NCBI RefSeq assembly: GCF_006346335.1
Contig: NZ_VDMC01000008.1
Coordinates: forward strand, 1 to 64,000
Direction: 5' to 3'
DNA length: 64,000 bases
Source: Aequorivita sinensis
GTDB lineage: Bacteria; Bacteroidota; Bacteroidia; Flavobacteriales; Flavobacteriaceae
Shown here one piece after another: positions 44,221 through 54,552 of the stretch. Numbering within the stretch: the first letter of the stretch is position 1; every line of letters starts with the position of its first letter. The position numbers were made by a program, and so were the translations under genes. Under the pieces are notes generated by a model. The model was not told the origin of the DNA and did not search any database. It saw only the letters and a program-made list of their open reading frames with translations.

Positions 44221-45201
44221 ATGAAAACACTACAATTTAGAGAAGCTATTGCTGAGGCGATGAGTGAAGAAATGCGTCGCGACGAATCTATTTATTTAAT
44301 GGGTGAGGAAGTTGCCGAATACAACGGGGCTTACAAAGCTAGTAAAGGAATGCTAGATGAGTTTGGAGCAAAACGTGTAATTGATACTCCAATTTCAGAA
44401 AATGGTTTTTCAGGTATAGGTGTAGGGTCTGCTATGAATGGCAATAGACCTATTATTGAGTTTATGACCTTCAATTTCTCTTTAGTTGCAATTGATCAAA
44501 TTATAAATAACGCCGCAAAAATGCGCCAGATGAGCGGGGGACAATTTAATATTCCTATCGTTTTCCGTGGGCCAACTGCTTCTGCGGGTCAGCTTGCTGC
44601 AACCCACAGCCAGGCTTTTGAAAGCTGGTACGCTAACTGTCCTGGATTAAAAGTAATTGTTCCTAGTAACCCTGCCGATGCAAAAGGTTTGTTGAAAAGT
44701 GCAATTCGCGATGACGATCCCGTTATTTTTATGGAAAGTGAGCAGATGTATGGTGATAAAGGTGAGGTGCCAGAAGGAGAATACCTAATCCCAATTGGAG
44801 TAGCCGATATTAAAAGAAAAGGAACGGATGTAACCATTGTGTCTTTTGGTAAAATTATTAAAGAAGCTTATAAAGCTGCCGAAACTCTTGCTGAAGAAGG
44901 AATTGAATGTGAGATTATAGATCTTCGTACTGTTCGTCCATTAGATTATGAAGCAATTTACGAATCGGTAAAGAAAACAAACCGCTTGGTGATTCTGGAA
45001 GAAGCGTGGCCATTCGGAAACGTTGCTACCGAAATTACGTATCAAGTTCAAAACAATGTGTTTGACTACTTAGATGCTCCTATTGTAAAAATTAACACCG
45101 CTGATACTCCAGCACCATATTCACCTGTTCTTTTAAAAGAATGGTTGCCAGATAGCGAAGACGTTATTAAGGCAGTGAAGAAAGTGCTTTATAAAAAGTA
45201 G
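44221..45201 (+). CDS. pdhB: pyruvate dehydrogenase E1 component, beta subunit
   Basis: A 326-residue transketolase-like subunit that, with PdhA, decarboxylates pyruvate with thiamine diphosphate. Markers: LMGEEVAEYNGAYKASKGML, TPISENGFSGIGVGSAMNGNRPIIEFMTFNFSLVAIDQI, HSQAFESWYANCPGLKVIVP and IDLRTVRPLDYEAI. The alpha subunit and E2/E3 are not adjacent here. The gene pairs with an etfBA and DUF5686 neighbourhood that I recognise as common in flavobacteria. Confidence 0.93.
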   Translation: MKTLQFREAIAEAMSEEMRRDESIYLMGEEVAEYNGAYKASKGMLDEFGAKRVIDTPISENGFSGIGVGSAMNGNRPIIEFMTFNFSLVAIDQIINNAAKMRQMSGGQFNIPIVFRGPTASAGQLAATHSQAFESWYANCPGLKVIVPSNPADAKGLLKSAIRDDDPVIFMESEQMYGDKGEVPEGEYLIPIGVADIKRKGTDVTIVSFGKIIKEAYKAAETLAEEGIECEIIDLRTVRPLDYEAIYESVKKTNRLVILEEAWPFGNVATEITYQVQNNVFDYLDAPIVKINTADTPAPYSPVLLKEWLPDSEDVIKAVKKVLYKK

Positions 45202-45451
45202 AAGGTAGCGAGGAGTGGCTAATTTGTAGTTGGGAAACAAAAGATATTTTTGTTGACTTATTACAGATTGGCCGAATTAAAATGTAACTAAAAGTTTACT
45301 TTTTTAAATAACAGCGTTTAAGAAAATTCTTTCAGCAATTATCGAAAAATCATCAAAATAGTTTTTCCTTTTAATTAATGTTTTATTATTTGTGATTTGT
45401 TATTTAGTCATTCTTAAAGAATAAATATTTTATCCTCCAGAGTAAATTTAT

Positions 45452-47944
45452 ATGAAGCACTTTTTAGTCATTTCGCTTTTAATTCTAAGTGCCTCGATTT
45501 TTGCCCAAACGAAAGTTAGTGGGGTAATTAAGGATGAAACGGGATATCCTGTATCATTTGCCAATGTTATTTTTAAAGATTCGCAAGAGGGAACTATCTC
45601 TGATGAAAACGGTCGATTTTATTTAGAAAGCGATAAAACGTATAGGGCTGTAGTATTCTCATTTATGGGGTTTACTACTAAAGAGCAGGAGCTTACCGCA
45701 CGAAGCACTTATAATATGGAAGTGGTTTTGGAAGAAACTTCCGATGCCCTGGATGAAGTAGTAATTTATACCGGAAAAACTTCTAAAAAAGATAACCCGG
45801 CACTAGACATACTGCGTAAAATTTGGGAAAACAGAAGAGAGAACGGGGTTAAAAAGTTCAAACAATACCAATACGATAAATATGAAAAGTTAGAGTTCGA
45901 TTTAAACACAATCGATAGCGCGCTAATGAGTAATCGTATTTTCAAAGGAATGGAATTTGTCTTTGAACAAACCGATACCTCTCGAATTACAGGAAATACT
46001 TATTTGCCAATTTTTATAAATGAAGCAGTTTCAAAAGTGTATGGTGATAATACTCTGAAGCAAGAAAAAGAAGTGCTTCAAGGGAATAAAAACTCTGGTT
46101 TTGACAACAATCAAACGCTTATTGCATTTATAAAAGATCTTTATAGCGAATACGACGTTTACGATAACTACCTAAAGTTTTTTGATAAAGCTTTTACCAG
46201 TCCGCTTTCTCGCACTGGAATAGATGTGTACAACTATGTGCTTCAAGACAGTGCGTATCGTGACAACAAATGGTGTTACAATATTGTGTACTATCCACGT
46301 CGTAAAAACGAACTTACTTTTAAAGGAGATTTTTGGGTAAACGACACCACTTGGGCGATTAAGGAAATTAATCTTCAAGCTTCAAAAAGTGCAAACCTAA
46401 ACTGGGTACGTGATGTGTATATCGAGCAGGAGTTTGATGTGTTAAACGACTCCATTTTCCTTATTACCCGCGATTACTTCTTAAGCGATTTTAGTTTTCA
46501 GAAGAAAGAAGCTGCCAAAGGTATCTATGGAAAAAGAACAACACTTTATGATAAGTATGTTTTTGATATTCCTAAGGACAAGAAATTCTACACCAAACAA
46601 GTAGATCCATACAATTACGATGTTTATAACCGTCCTGATGATTTCTGGGATGAAAACAGAATGGAGAAGCTTAGTAAGGATGAAAAGGGAGTATATAAAA
46701 TGCTCGACACCTTGAAAACAGTTGGGCGTTTTAAAGCCTTGTATAATATTGGTGCAACCCTAGCAAGTGGATATTACGAAGTAAACAATTTTGATATTGG
46801 TCCAGTGTTTTCAATCTTCGGATTTAATGAAGCCGAAGGAATGCGAATACGCCTTGGAGGACGTACGTACTTTAGTCAGAACGACCAATGGCGATTAGAA
46901 GGTTTTGGGGCCTATGGTTTTAAAGACGATAGGTTTAAATACGGACTATCAGCCAAATGGCTTTTAGATAGAAAATCAAGACTAACAGTTTTTGGAGGTA
47001 ATAGAAGAGATGTAGAACAAACTGGTTCGAGTTTAACCAACAGCAACGATGTATTAGGGCGTAGCCTTGCGTCGTCTTCACTGCTTTCTGTAGGGTCTAA
47101 CGACCGACTTTCGAGGATAAACCTAAGTACAATTGGGTTTGATATTGAGCCTTGGAAAAACTTCATCATTCGGTTAACAGGATCTTACCGAACATTAAAA
47201 TCGGCTACCGATACTTTTAGTATCGATTATAAAGTGATGGAAGATGGCGTTTTTACAGGAGATGTAAAAAGCCATTTAAAACAAGCTGAAATTCAGTTTG
47301 GATTCTTCTATACCCCGGGTAGAAAAACTTCAGGGTATGGGGTGGAACGAACAGTTATAAACACTGGAAACTTCCCATCATTCTTTGCAGGCTATAGCTA
47401 TGGTTTAAAAGATGTAATGGGTGGAGATTTTGAATACAAAAAGTTGCAAGCGCTATACACACAACCGTGGAATATTGGCGGAATTGGCCGACTGTTATCT
47501 ACTGTGGAAGTAGGAACAACCATTGGAGCTGTGCCTTTAAGTTTGCTAAACCCAATTCCTGGAAACCAAACGTACTTTAGTTTATACAACACTTTTACCC
47601 AGCTGGATTATTACGAATTTGTGAGCGATACTTATGCTTCGTTACATTTACAACACAACTTTGGAGGAAGAGTTTTCTCTAGAATTCCATTGCTTCGAAA
47701 GTTAGACTTACGTGAAGTAGTTGGATTTAGAGCTGTTTACGGAACCATTTCGCAGGAAAATATAGATTTAAACGCATCGAACATTGTTTACAAAGCCCCT
47801 GAAGATATTTACTGGGAGTGGAGTGTAGGTGTCGGGAATATTTTCCGCGTGTTTAGGTTAGACTTTAACTTCCGTGGAAACTACCTAGACAATCCAGGGG
47901 CAAGAGACTTTGGTGTTACTGGAGTTTTTGGGTTTGAGTTTTAG
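45452..47944 (+). CDS. DUF5686 outer-membrane protein with CarboxypepD_reg-like domain
   Basis: An 830-residue protein with a signal peptide (MKHFLVISLLILSASIFAQ). Residues 20-105 are a carboxypeptidase-regulatory-like beta sandwich (VSGVIKDETGYPVSFANVIF, GTISDENGRFYLES). A middle region (110-420) with DILRKIWENRRENGVKKFKQYQYDKYEKLEFDL is the DUF5686 conserved part, and the C-terminal 400 residues are rich in alternating hydrophobic strands with aromatic girdles, ending GVFGFEF, as in outer-membrane barrels. Likely a large outer-membrane transporter or assembly factor; exact role unknown. Confidence 0.88.
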   Translation: MKHFLVISLLILSASIFAQTKVSGVIKDETGYPVSFANVIFKDSQEGTISDENGRFYLESDKTYRAVVFSFMGFTTKEQELTARSTYNMEVVLEETSDALDEVVIYTGKTSKKDNPALDILRKIWENRRENGVKKFKQYQYDKYEKLEFDLNTIDSALMSNRIFKGMEFVFEQTDTSRITGNTYLPIFINEAVSKVYGDNTLKQEKEVLQGNKNSGFDNNQTLIAFIKDLYSEYDVYDNYLKFFDKAFTSPLSRTGIDVYNYVLQDSAYRDNKWCYNIVYYPRRKNELTFKGDFWVNDTTWAIKEINLQASKSANLNWVRDVYIEQEFDVLNDSIFLITRDYFLSDFSFQKKEAAKGIYGKRTTLYDKYVFDIPKDKKFYTKQVDPYNYDVYNRPDDFWDENRMEKLSKDEKGVYKMLDTLKTVGRFKALYNIGATLASGYYEVNNFDIGPVFSIFGFNEAEGMRIRLGGRTYFSQNDQWRLEGFGAYGFKDDRFKYGLSAKWLLDRKSRLTVFGGNRRDVEQTGSSLTNSNDVLGRSLASSSLLSVGSNDRLSRINLSTIGFDIEPWKNFIIRLTGSYRTLKSATDTFSIDYKVMEDGVFTGDVKSHLKQAEIQFGFFYTPGRKTSGYGVERTVINTGNFPSFFAGYSYGLKDVMGGDFEYKKLQALYTQPWNIGGIGRLLSTVEVGTTIGAVPLSLLNPIPGNQTYFSLYNTFTQLDYYEFVSDTYASLHLQHNFGGRVFSRIPLLRKLDLREVVGFRAVYGTISQENIDLNASNIVYKAPEDIYWEWSVGVGNIFRVFRLDFNFRGNYLDNPGARDFGVTGVFGFEF

Positions 47945-48003
47945 AAAACTCTTTTCTTTAGAAGTGCTTTTAAGTACTTAAAATATACTCTTACCTTTGC
48001 CAA

Positions 48004-48927
48004 ATGCCATTAAAAACCACTCATATTACGAGCCCGATTCAAGAAGTTGATCTCAGTTTGTTTGGCATTAATGGATATTCGCTTTTTGTAAAGCGCGAAG
48101 ATTTATTGCACCCATTCGTTTCAGGAAATAAATTCAGAAAACTGAAATACAACCTACTGCGTGCTAAAGAAGAAAATCACGAAACGCTACTTACTTTTGG
48201 GGGAGCATATTCAAACCATATAGCAGCAGTGGCAGCAGCAGGAAAGGAAATGGGATTTAAAACCATCGGAGTAATTCGAGGGGAAGAACTCGAAAGTAAA
48301 ATCTCTGAAAACCCAACGCTTAGCTTTGCTAAAGAATGTGGCATGAAGTTTCTTTTTATTTCACGTGAAGCGTATCGAAATAAAGACAGTCAGTCCTTTC
48401 TTGATTCATTAATAAAAAATACAGGCAAATGTTATATCATTCCTGAAGGGGGTAGTAATCATTTAGCTGTAAAAGGCTGTGAAGAAATCTTAGACGAACA
48501 CACTAAACAATTCGATACTATTTGTGTTGCAGTTGGCACAGGAGGAACAATAGCTGGCCTAATAAATGCTTCAGAAGAGCATCAAAATGTACTCGGATTT
48601 TCAGCTTTAAAAGGAAATTTTCAGACTTCTGAAATTAAAAAATTCACTGCTAAAACTAATTATACTATTACCGATGCGTATTGTTTTGGGGGTTATGCTA
48701 AAATAGATCCTAAATTAATACGTTTCATAAATGAGTTTAAGGAAAAAACGGCAATTCCGTTAGATCCTGTCTATACTGGCAAGATGATGTACGGTATTTT
48801 TGAGCTGCTTAAAAATGAGTATTTCAAAGAAAATAGCTGTATTTTTGCCGTGCATACTGGAGGCCTTCAAGGCATTGCTGGTATTAATAAAAAGTTGAAA
48901 ACGAAAAACCTTCCTACAATTGAATAA
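48004..48927 (+). CDS. PLP-dependent lyase, D-cysteine desulfhydrase/ACC deaminase family
   Basis: A 307-residue fold-type II PLP enzyme. The reactive Lys and substrate loop lie in [18 protein letters not shown], followed by [24 protein letters not shown], the PLP phosphate-binding [11 protein letters not shown] and the terminal [18 protein letters not shown]. Members include D-cysteine desulfhydrase and 1-aminocyclopropane-1-carboxylate deaminase; which one cannot be told. TACCTTTG at 47992-47999, 5 bases before the ATG, fits a -7 element and would imply a very short leader. Confidence 0.85.
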   Translation: MPLKTTHITSPIQEVDLSLFGINGYSLFVKREDLLHPFVSGNKFRKLKYNLLRAKEENHETLLTFGGAYSNHIAAVAAAGKEMGFKTIGVIRGEELESKISENPTLSFAKECGMKFLFISREAYRNKDSQSFLDSLIKNTGKCYIIPEGGSNHLAVKGCEEILDEHTKQFDTICVAVGTGGTIAGLINASEEHQNVLGFSALKGNFQTSEIKKFTAKTNYTITDAYCFGGYAKIDPKLIRFINEFKEKTAIPLDPVYTGKMMYGIFELLKNEYFKENSCIFAVHTGGLQGIAGINKKLKTKNLPTIE

Positions 48928-48928
48928 A

Positions 48929-49756
48929 ATGATTGCTAGACTTATCGCCCTTTCACTAATTAGTGTAATATTTTTCGGGAGTTGTAAATCCAAAAAAACA
49001 GCTACTCGCTATACAAAAAAACCCAAAACAGAGCGTGTTGTAAAAGTGCAACAACCCGACGAAAAAGGGACAAAAGCGGAAGAGCCGGAAGTAGTTATTA
49101 TACCTAAAAACCTTTCGTATAATGAGCGCGTTGAATTTTATATAAATCAGTATCGCGATATTGCAAAGGACAATATGGTAAATTACAAGATCCCTGCAAG
49201 TATAACTTTGGCGCAAGGGATTTTAGAAAGTGGTGCTGGTGCGGGCGAACTTACCCAAAAAGCAAACAACCACTTTGGAATAAAATGCCATACAGGTTGG
49301 GAAGGCGAAAGAGCGTATCACGACGATGATGAAAAGCAAGAGTGTTTCCGAAAATATACACATCCAAAGTATTCGTACCGCGACCATTCCCTGTTTTTGA
49401 CGCAACGCAGCCGTTACCAAGATTTGTTTAGTCTTCGTATAGACGATTATAAAGGTTGGGCGAGAGGACTTCGTAGAGCGGGTTATGCTACAGACCCTAA
49501 ATATCCAGAAAAACTTATTAGTATTATTGAAAGATATCGTTTAGATAGATTCGACAAAGAGGTTTTAGGCGGAAAAGTATCGGAACCTACTTCCAACGAT
49601 ATCGAAATCGCTACGTATTATGTAAAGCCAGGCGATACCTTGTATAATATATCGCAACGCTTCAACGTAACTGTGGAGGCTATTAAGAGATACAATGGGT
49701 TAAAAGATAACACCATTTCTGTAGGCCAGGTTTTATACTTGGGTTCAGCAAAATAA
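48929..49756 (+). CDS. lipoprotein glucosaminidase with LysM domain
   Basis: About 275 residues; the ATG at 48929 gives a lipoprotein signal ([19 protein letters not shown]). Residues 70-215 are a glycoside hydrolase family 73-type glucosaminidase ([39 protein letters not shown] with the catalytic Glu in [25 protein letters not shown]). A LysM domain ends the protein ([28 protein letters not shown]). It cleaves N-acetylglucosaminyl bonds in peptidoglycan, probably during division or cell separation. Confidence 0.92.
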   Translation: MIARLIALSLISVIFFGSCKSKKTATRYTKKPKTERVVKVQQPDEKGTKAEEPEVVIIPKNLSYNERVEFYINQYRDIAKDNMVNYKIPASITLAQGILESGAGAGELTQKANNHFGIKCHTGWEGERAYHDDDEKQECFRKYTHPKYSYRDHSLFLTQRSRYQDLFSLRIDDYKGWARGLRRAGYATDPKYPEKLISIIERYRLDRFDKEVLGGKVSEPTSNDIEIATYYVKPGDTLYNISQRFNVTVEAIKRYNGLKDNTISVGQVLYLGSAK

Positions 49757-49838
49757 TAATGCATTAAAATATACCTATCTGCACTTTTTATTTATGTGGT
49801 GTAGCGTTAGGTGTGATATAGAAATAAAGAATTTTGTT

Positions 49839-51134
49839 ATGAGTATGATTTATCAAAGAAGTAGTGCTTTGTTTGTAGAAGCACAAAAAGTAATTCCAGG
49901 AGGAGTGAATTCTCCAGTAAGAGCTTTTAAATCGGTGGGAGGAACGCCGGTTTTTGCAAAAAAGGCAGAAGGAGCTTATATATATGATGAAGATGGCAAT
50001 AAGCTGGTAGATTACATTAATTCGTGGGGACCAATGATTTTAGGGCACGCTCACAAACCTGTAGTGGATGCGGTAATCGACAAAACTAAAAGCGGAACAT
50101 CTTTCGGTATGCCAACTGAAATTGAAACCGATATTGCTAAACTAGCCGTATCTATGGTTCCTAATGTTGATAAAATTCGTTTTGTAAACAGTGGAACTGA
50201 AGCGTGTATGAGTGCTGTTAGATTGGCACGTGGATTTACAGGAAAAGATAAAATTATCAAGTTCGCTGGCTGTTACCACGGTCATAGTGATTCATTCCTA
50301 ATTCAAGCCGGAAGTGGAGCGATTACATTTGGAGAGCCTAACAGCCCTGGTGTAACCGAAGGAACTGCGAAAGACACTCTTCTTGCTACTTACAACGACT
50401 TAGATAATGTAGCTGAAACTATTGCTGCAAATCAAGGCGAAATAGCTTGTATCATTCTTGAGCCTGTTGCTGGAAATATGGGATGTATTCCACCTGCAGA
50501 TGGTTTCTTACAAGGGTTGAGAAAGCTTTGTGATGATAATAACATCTTACTCATCTTTGATGAGGTGATGACGGGCTTTAGGCTTGCACCTGGAGGCGCA
50601 CAAGAGCTTTTTGGTATTGATGCAGACATTGTAACCTTTGGTAAGGTTATCGGTGGTGGACTGCCTGTAGGGGCTTTTGCTGCAAGAGCAGAAATTATGG
50701 ATTATTTAGCGCCAATTGGTCCTGTTTATCAAGCGGGAACGTTAAGTGGAAATCCATTGGCTATGGCTGCAGGACTTGCAATGCTAAAAGAATTAGATGC
50801 TAATCGAAATATTTACAATTCTATAAACGAAAAGACAGCATACTTACATAAAGGATTAAGTGAAGCCTTAACCTCTGAAAATGTAAAATTCACAATCAAT
50901 CGTCTTGGTTCGATGATTTCAATTCATTTCTCTGAAACGCCAGTAACTAATTTTGATTCTGCCGCTGCTGCGAGTAATGATAACTTCAAAAAGTTTTTCC
51001 ACGGAATGCTAAACGAAGGTGTTTACATTGCACCGAGTGCTTTTGAAACCTGGTTTATCTCTGATGCTTTAACGTATGAAGATTTAGATTTCACCATTGA
51101 AGCTTGTCGCAAGGTTGCTAAAAGTCTTTCGTAA
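49839..51134 (+). CDS. hemL: glutamate-1-semialdehyde 2,1-aminomutase
   Basis: A 431-residue PLP enzyme of the C5 haem pathway, making 5-aminolevulinate. Start is taken as the ATG at 49839 ([30 protein letters not shown]); the earlier frame has no family residues. Motifs: [58 protein letters not shown] and the PLP Lys in [17 protein letters not shown]. Length is normal. Supplies haem for katA and respiration. A strong shared terminator follows. Confidence 0.96.
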   Translation: MSMIYQRSSALFVEAQKVIPGGVNSPVRAFKSVGGTPVFAKKAEGAYIYDEDGNKLVDYINSWGPMILGHAHKPVVDAVIDKTKSGTSFGMPTEIETDIAKLAVSMVPNVDKIRFVNSGTEACMSAVRLARGFTGKDKIIKFAGCYHGHSDSFLIQAGSGAITFGEPNSPGVTEGTAKDTLLATYNDLDNVAETIAANQGEIACIILEPVAGNMGCIPPADGFLQGLRKLCDDNNILLIFDEVMTGFRLAPGGAQELFGIDADIVTFGKVIGGGLPVGAFAARAEIMDYLAPIGPVYQAGTLSGNPLAMAAGLAMLKELDANRNIYNSINEKTAYLHKGLSEALTSENVKFTINRLGSMISIHFSETPVTNFDSAAAASNDNFKKFFHGMLNEGVYIAPSAFETWFISDALTYEDLDFTIEACRKVAKSLS

Positions 51135-51153
51135 CAGAAATACTTACAAGAAT

Positions 51154-51191
51154 AAAAAAAGGCTTTTACATTTCGGTAAAAGCCTTTTTTT
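51154..51191. terminator. bidirectional Rho-independent terminator
   Basis: AAAAAAAGGCTTTTAC (51154-51169) and GTAAAAGCCTTTTTTT (51176-51191) are a perfect 16-bp inverted repeat with a 6-base loop, lying between convergent hemL and the DUF4136 gene and able to stop both. Confidence 0.93.
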
Positions 51192-51197
51192 GTTGGG

Positions 51198-51734
51198 TTA
51201 TTTCTTCAATCCTGGAGGATATTCAGCTAAAATTTTAGCTACAATCTCGCGAATCCTTTCTTCTTTCTTTTCCATATTGCTAGTCACTAAATCTGCATTT
51301 CCCATTCCTTGCCAAACCAGATTGTTAGTTTTTGCATCTATTAAATCTATAAAAAGTGTGCCTTCAGTAGTGCGTGAAACGCTACTTCCACCATAGTAAG
51401 TTCCGTAGTACCACGGGCTCCATCCCCAACCGTAGCCAAAGTTGTTGTTGTAAACATCAACACGCTCGCGTTCTTTAGTAAAAATACTTACAAGTAAGTC
51501 TGGAGTTTCAGATTTCGACATTCCTTTTGCACTTAGGTTTGCATCAATAGCACGAAGGATTCGTTTTTTGTCTAAGTCGCTTATTTTAGCCTTGTCTATT
51601 CCAGGCTTAAAAAAGGCAAAAGAACGGTATTGATTAAAATTTGCTTCTTTATCGTAATCAGTTGCTACACGAACGGTGGAGCAGGAAGTGAAAACGAAAA
51701 GCAGCAACAGCGGTAAAAATTTAAGTGCTTTCAT
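51198..51734 (-). CDS. DUF4136 domain-containing lipoprotein
   Basis: A 178-residue lipoprotein (MKALKFLPLLLLFVFTSC, Cys at 18). DUF4136 signature: VRVATDYDKEANFNQYRSFAFFKPG, DKKRILRAIDANLSAKGM, PDLLVSIFTKERERVDVY, an aromatic Gly-rich loop (GYGWGWSPWYYGTYYGGSS) and EGTLFIDLIDAKTNNLVWQGMGNADL. Located probably on the outer membrane; function unknown. Only 12 bases from hutU, with which it may be co-transcribed. Confidence 0.9.
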   Translation of the reverse strand: MKALKFLPLLLLFVFTSCSTVRVATDYDKEANFNQYRSFAFFKPGIDKAKISDLDKKRILRAIDANLSAKGMSKSETPDLLVSIFTKERERVDVYNNNFGYGWGWSPWYYGTYYGGSSVSRTTEGTLFIDLIDAKTNNLVWQGMGNADLVTSNMEKKEERIREIVAKILAEYPPGLKK

Positions 51735-51746
51735 AGATTTTATTTT

Positions 51747-53729
51747 TTAGGTGAATAAACTATCGTCAACGAAATTTGGAAGCGTAACTTTTAGGTTTGG
51801 ATTGTTGTCCATTGCGCGTTTAATTGCGAAAACCGCTTCGTCATTTCTTGCCCAGCTACGTCTTGATATTCCGTTGTTTACATCCCAGAAAAGCATGTTT
51901 TCAAGTCGTCGTTGTGCGTCATTAGTACCATCAAGAACCATTCCGAAACCTCCGTTTATAACTTCACCCCAGCCAACGCCACCGCCGTTGTGTATGCTTA
52001 CCCAAGTAGCACCTCTAAAACTATCGCCAATAACATTTTGAATAGCCATATCTGCAGTAAACCTACTTCCGTCGTAAATATTAGAGGTTTCACGGTAAGG
52101 AGAATCGGTTCCGGATACATCGTGATGGTCGCGACCTAAAACAACAGGTCCGATTTTCCCTTCAGAAATCGCTTTGTTAAATGCAGAAGCTATTTGGATT
52201 CTTCCATCGGCATCGGCGTAAAGGATACGGGCTTGAGAGCCAACAACAAGTTTGTTTTGCTGAGCTCCTTTAATCCATGTGATGTTATCTTGCATTTGCT
52301 GTTGGATTTCTTTTGGGGAATTTTTCATCAATTCCTCAAGAACTTCACAGGCAATTTCATCGGTTTTTTGTAAATCTTCTGCTTTTCCTGAAGCACAAAC
52401 CCAACGGAAAGGTCCGAAACCAAAGTCGAAACACATTGGTCCCATAATATCTTGTACGTATGAAGGGTATCTAAATTCTTTTCCTTTTTCATCAGAAAGC
52501 ACATCGGCACCGGCACGCGAAGCTTCTAGCAAAAATGCATTTCCGTAATCGAAGAAGTACGTTCCTTTTTCAGTGTGTTTGTTAATAGCTGCAACTTGGC
52601 GGCGTAAACTTCTCTGAACTTCCTTTTTGAATTGCTCAGGGTTGTTAGCCATCATATCGTTGGCTTCCTCGTATGTCAATCCAACAGGGTAATAACCTCC
52701 TGCCCACGGATTGTGAAGTGAGGTTTGATCACTTCCTAAATCAATTTTAATATTTTCTTCTGCAAACTTTTCCCAAACTTCCACCACGTTTCCGTCGAAG
52801 GCAATAGAAACTGTTTCTTTATTAGCAGTAGCTTCTTTTACACGTTTTGAAAGTTCGTCTAAATCTGAAATAACCTCATCTACCCAACCTTGAGAATGTC
52901 TGGTTTCTGTGGCTTTTTTATTTACTTCGGCGCAAACGGTAACGCATCCTGCAATATTCCCAGCTTTTGGTTGAGCACCGCTCATTCCTCCTAGACCTGA
53001 AGTTACAAATAATCCGCCTTGAGTTGCCTTTTTAATTTTTCTAAATCCATTAAGAACCGTAATTGTAGTTCCGTGTACAATTCCTTGTGGGCCAATGTAC
53101 ATATAGCTTCCCGCCGTCATCTGTCCGTATTGGGTAACCCCAAGCGCGTTGAACTTCTCCCAGTCGTCCGGCTTTGAGTAATTAGGAATCATCATTCCGT
53201 TGGTAACGACAACTCTTGGAGCGTCTTTGTGCGAAGGGAAAAGTCCCATAGGATGTCCAGAATAAACAGCTAATGTCTGCTCATCGGTCATTTCCGATAG
53301 GTATTTCATCGTTAATAAATACTGCGCCCAGTTTTGGAAAACAGCACCGTTTCCTCCGTAAGTAATAAGTTCGTGTGGGTGTTGCGCTACAGCATAATCC
53401 AAATTGTTTTGAATCATTAGCATAATAGCTTTTGCCTGCTCACTCTTTCCTGGATATTCCTCGATAGGGCGTGCGTACATTTTATAATCTGGACGGAAAC
53501 GATACATATAGATACGTCCGTACTTTTCTAATTCCTCACGAAACTCAGGTAGGAGGGTGGCGTGTTGTTTCGGTTCAAAATAACGAAGCGCATTGCGTAA
53601 AGCTAATTCCTTTTCTTCGTCAGTTAGAATTTCTTTTCGCTTTGGCGCGTGATTAATAGACGGGTCGTAGGCCTTCTTTTCTGGTAAAACAGAAGGAATT
53701 CCTTGTTGTATTTGTTCTTTAAAGTTCAT
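51747..53729 (-). CDS. hutU: urocanate hydratase
   Basis: A 660-residue NAD-dependent enzyme that converts urocanate to imidazolone propionate in histidine breakdown. Recognisable stretches: KYLSEMTDEQTLAVYSGHPMGLFP, GTTITVLNGFRKI, VTSGLGGMSGAQPKAGNIAGC, YADADGRIQIASAFN, HHDVSGTDSPYRETSNIYDGS and HNGGGVGWGEVINGGFGMVLDGT. It is about 100 residues longer than E. coli-type HutU, as usual for the Bacteroidota version. Other hut genes are not in the window. An inverted-repeat element begins 50 bases upstream of its start. Confidence 0.95.
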   Translation of the reverse strand: MNFKEQIQQGIPSVLPEKKAYDPSINHAPKRKEILTDEEKELALRNALRYFEPKQHATLLPEFREELEKYGRIYMYRFRPDYKMYARPIEEYPGKSEQAKAIMLMIQNNLDYAVAQHPHELITYGGNGAVFQNWAQYLLTMKYLSEMTDEQTLAVYSGHPMGLFPSHKDAPRVVVTNGMMIPNYSKPDDWEKFNALGVTQYGQMTAGSYMYIGPQGIVHGTTITVLNGFRKIKKATQGGLFVTSGLGGMSGAQPKAGNIAGCVTVCAEVNKKATETRHSQGWVDEVISDLDELSKRVKEATANKETVSIAFDGNVVEVWEKFAEENIKIDLGSDQTSLHNPWAGGYYPVGLTYEEANDMMANNPEQFKKEVQRSLRRQVAAINKHTEKGTYFFDYGNAFLLEASRAGADVLSDEKGKEFRYPSYVQDIMGPMCFDFGFGPFRWVCASGKAEDLQKTDEIACEVLEELMKNSPKEIQQQMQDNITWIKGAQQNKLVVGSQARILYADADGRIQIASAFNKAISEGKIGPVVLGRDHHDVSGTDSPYRETSNIYDGSRFTADMAIQNVIGDSFRGATWVSIHNGGGVGWGEVINGGFGMVLDGTNDAQRRLENMLFWDVNNGISRRSWARNDEAVFAIKRAMDNNPNLKVTLPNFVDDSLFT

Positions 53730-53779
53730 TATTTATATGTTTTCTGTGAAACGTCTGTAGCTTTACATCGAAAATGTTA

Positions 53780-54222
53780 ACCGCAAAGGCGCAAAGCTCG
53801 CAGAGTTATAAGTTATTTGCTATTCTTTTAAGTCCATCAATTAATTTTACAGAATTAAAATTGATTAAGAGACCAAGCTTTAATTCTTTTAATTTTAAAT
53901 AGGTTAATAATTGAGCCGTATGGATTGGTGCTAATGCATCTACAGATTTTATTTCAATTATAACTTTGTTATTTACAATCATATCAATTCTGTATCCTGC
54001 GTTAAGTTTAATATCTTTATAAACTACAGGTAAAGCTACTTGTTGTTTCACTTCCAAACCCATTAATTTTAATTCATGAGCTAAACAGATTTCATAGGTA
54101 CTCTCAAGAAGTCCAGGTCCGAGTTGTTTATGAACTTCTATACAGGCACCGATAATTTTTGAAGAAATCTCGTTTTCAGTCATGTTGTATATTTTTCTTT
54201 GCGTCCTCTGCGACTCTGCGGT
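53780..54222. mobile_element. 443-bp inverted-repeat unit carrying a GxxExxY gene
   Basis: Left end ACCGCAAAGGCGCAAAGC (53780-53805 in full) and right end CTTTGCGTCCTCTGCGAC (54197-54222 in full) are imperfect inverted repeats (20 of 26 positions), each built of 9-bp units CTYTGCGNN. They bracket one gene only. The left repeat touches the stop codon of the gene, the right one lies 13 bases before its ATG. No transposase is present. GxxExxY genes are recalled as often associated with such TTTGCGTCTTTGCG repeats. Confidence 0.6.
53806..54183 (-). CDS. GxxExxY protein, PD-(D/E)XK nuclease-like
   Basis: About 125 residues from the ATG at 54183; the longer frame to 54255 would only translate the flanking repeat ([13 protein letters not shown]), so it is rejected. 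The name-giving motif is GLLESTY ([17 protein letters not shown]). The nuclease-like part has Asp in [42 protein letters not shown] (ExK and QxxTY motifs). The family is spread by repeats, and its biochemical activity is unknown. It looks like a recent insertion between hutU and the DUF5522 gene. Confidence 0.85.
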   Translation of the reverse strand: MTENEISSKIIGACIEVHKQLGPGLLESTYEICLAHELKLMGLEVKQQVALPVVYKDIKLNAGYRIDMIVNNKVIIEIKSVDALAPIHTAQLLTYLKLKELKLGLLINFNSVKLIDGLKRIANNL

Positions 54223-54260
54223 GCGAGGGTTCACGCAATGGTATAGAGTATGCAAAGTTT

Positions 54261-54452
54261 TTATTGACGCTTTACATTTTTCTTACCTACCCGCGAAGTG
54301 GAAGGATCAAACCCATACGGACAATGGCGACATCCACTTTGGCAGCAATACCCACGTTTTAAATGATATTGTTCGGTAAAACATTTATATCCTTCAGGAG
54401 TAAGGTAGTAATCACCTTCTTCTAGCTCTATTTTTTTCTTTGGAAATAACAT
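54261..54452 (-). CDS. DUF5522 cysteine-rich small protein
   Basis: About 63 residues from the ATG at 54452 (a frame to 54506 exists but has no family features). The core [37 protein letters not shown] has five cysteines, of which [13 protein letters not shown] is strongly conserved in the family and may hold a metal or cluster. Function unknown. Divergent from era, and the GxxExxY unit lies right after its stop codon. Confidence 0.85.
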   Translation of the reverse strand: MLFPKKKIELEEGDYYLTPEGYKCFTEQYHLKRGYCCQSGCRHCPYGFDPSTSRVGKKNVKRQ

Positions 54453-54525
54453 ATTACAAAAGTACGGATTTCGATGATGAATTTTTAAAAATGAATTGTA
54501 ATCCATCCATTCAATAATTAAGCTT

Positions 54526-54533
54526 TAAATTTG
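54526..54533 (+). promoter_or_regulatory. -7 promoter element of era
   Basis: TAAATTTG matches TAnnTTTG, 20 bases before the era ATG at 54553, implying a leader of only about 12-15 bases. Confidence 0.45.
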
Positions 54534-54552
54534 CAAGACTAATACTACAGTA

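Noticed and set aside
54184-54255. N-terminal extension of the GxxExxY protein
   Set aside because: The extra 24 codons translate the flanking repeat ([13 protein letters not shown]); the family begins at the ATG at 54183.
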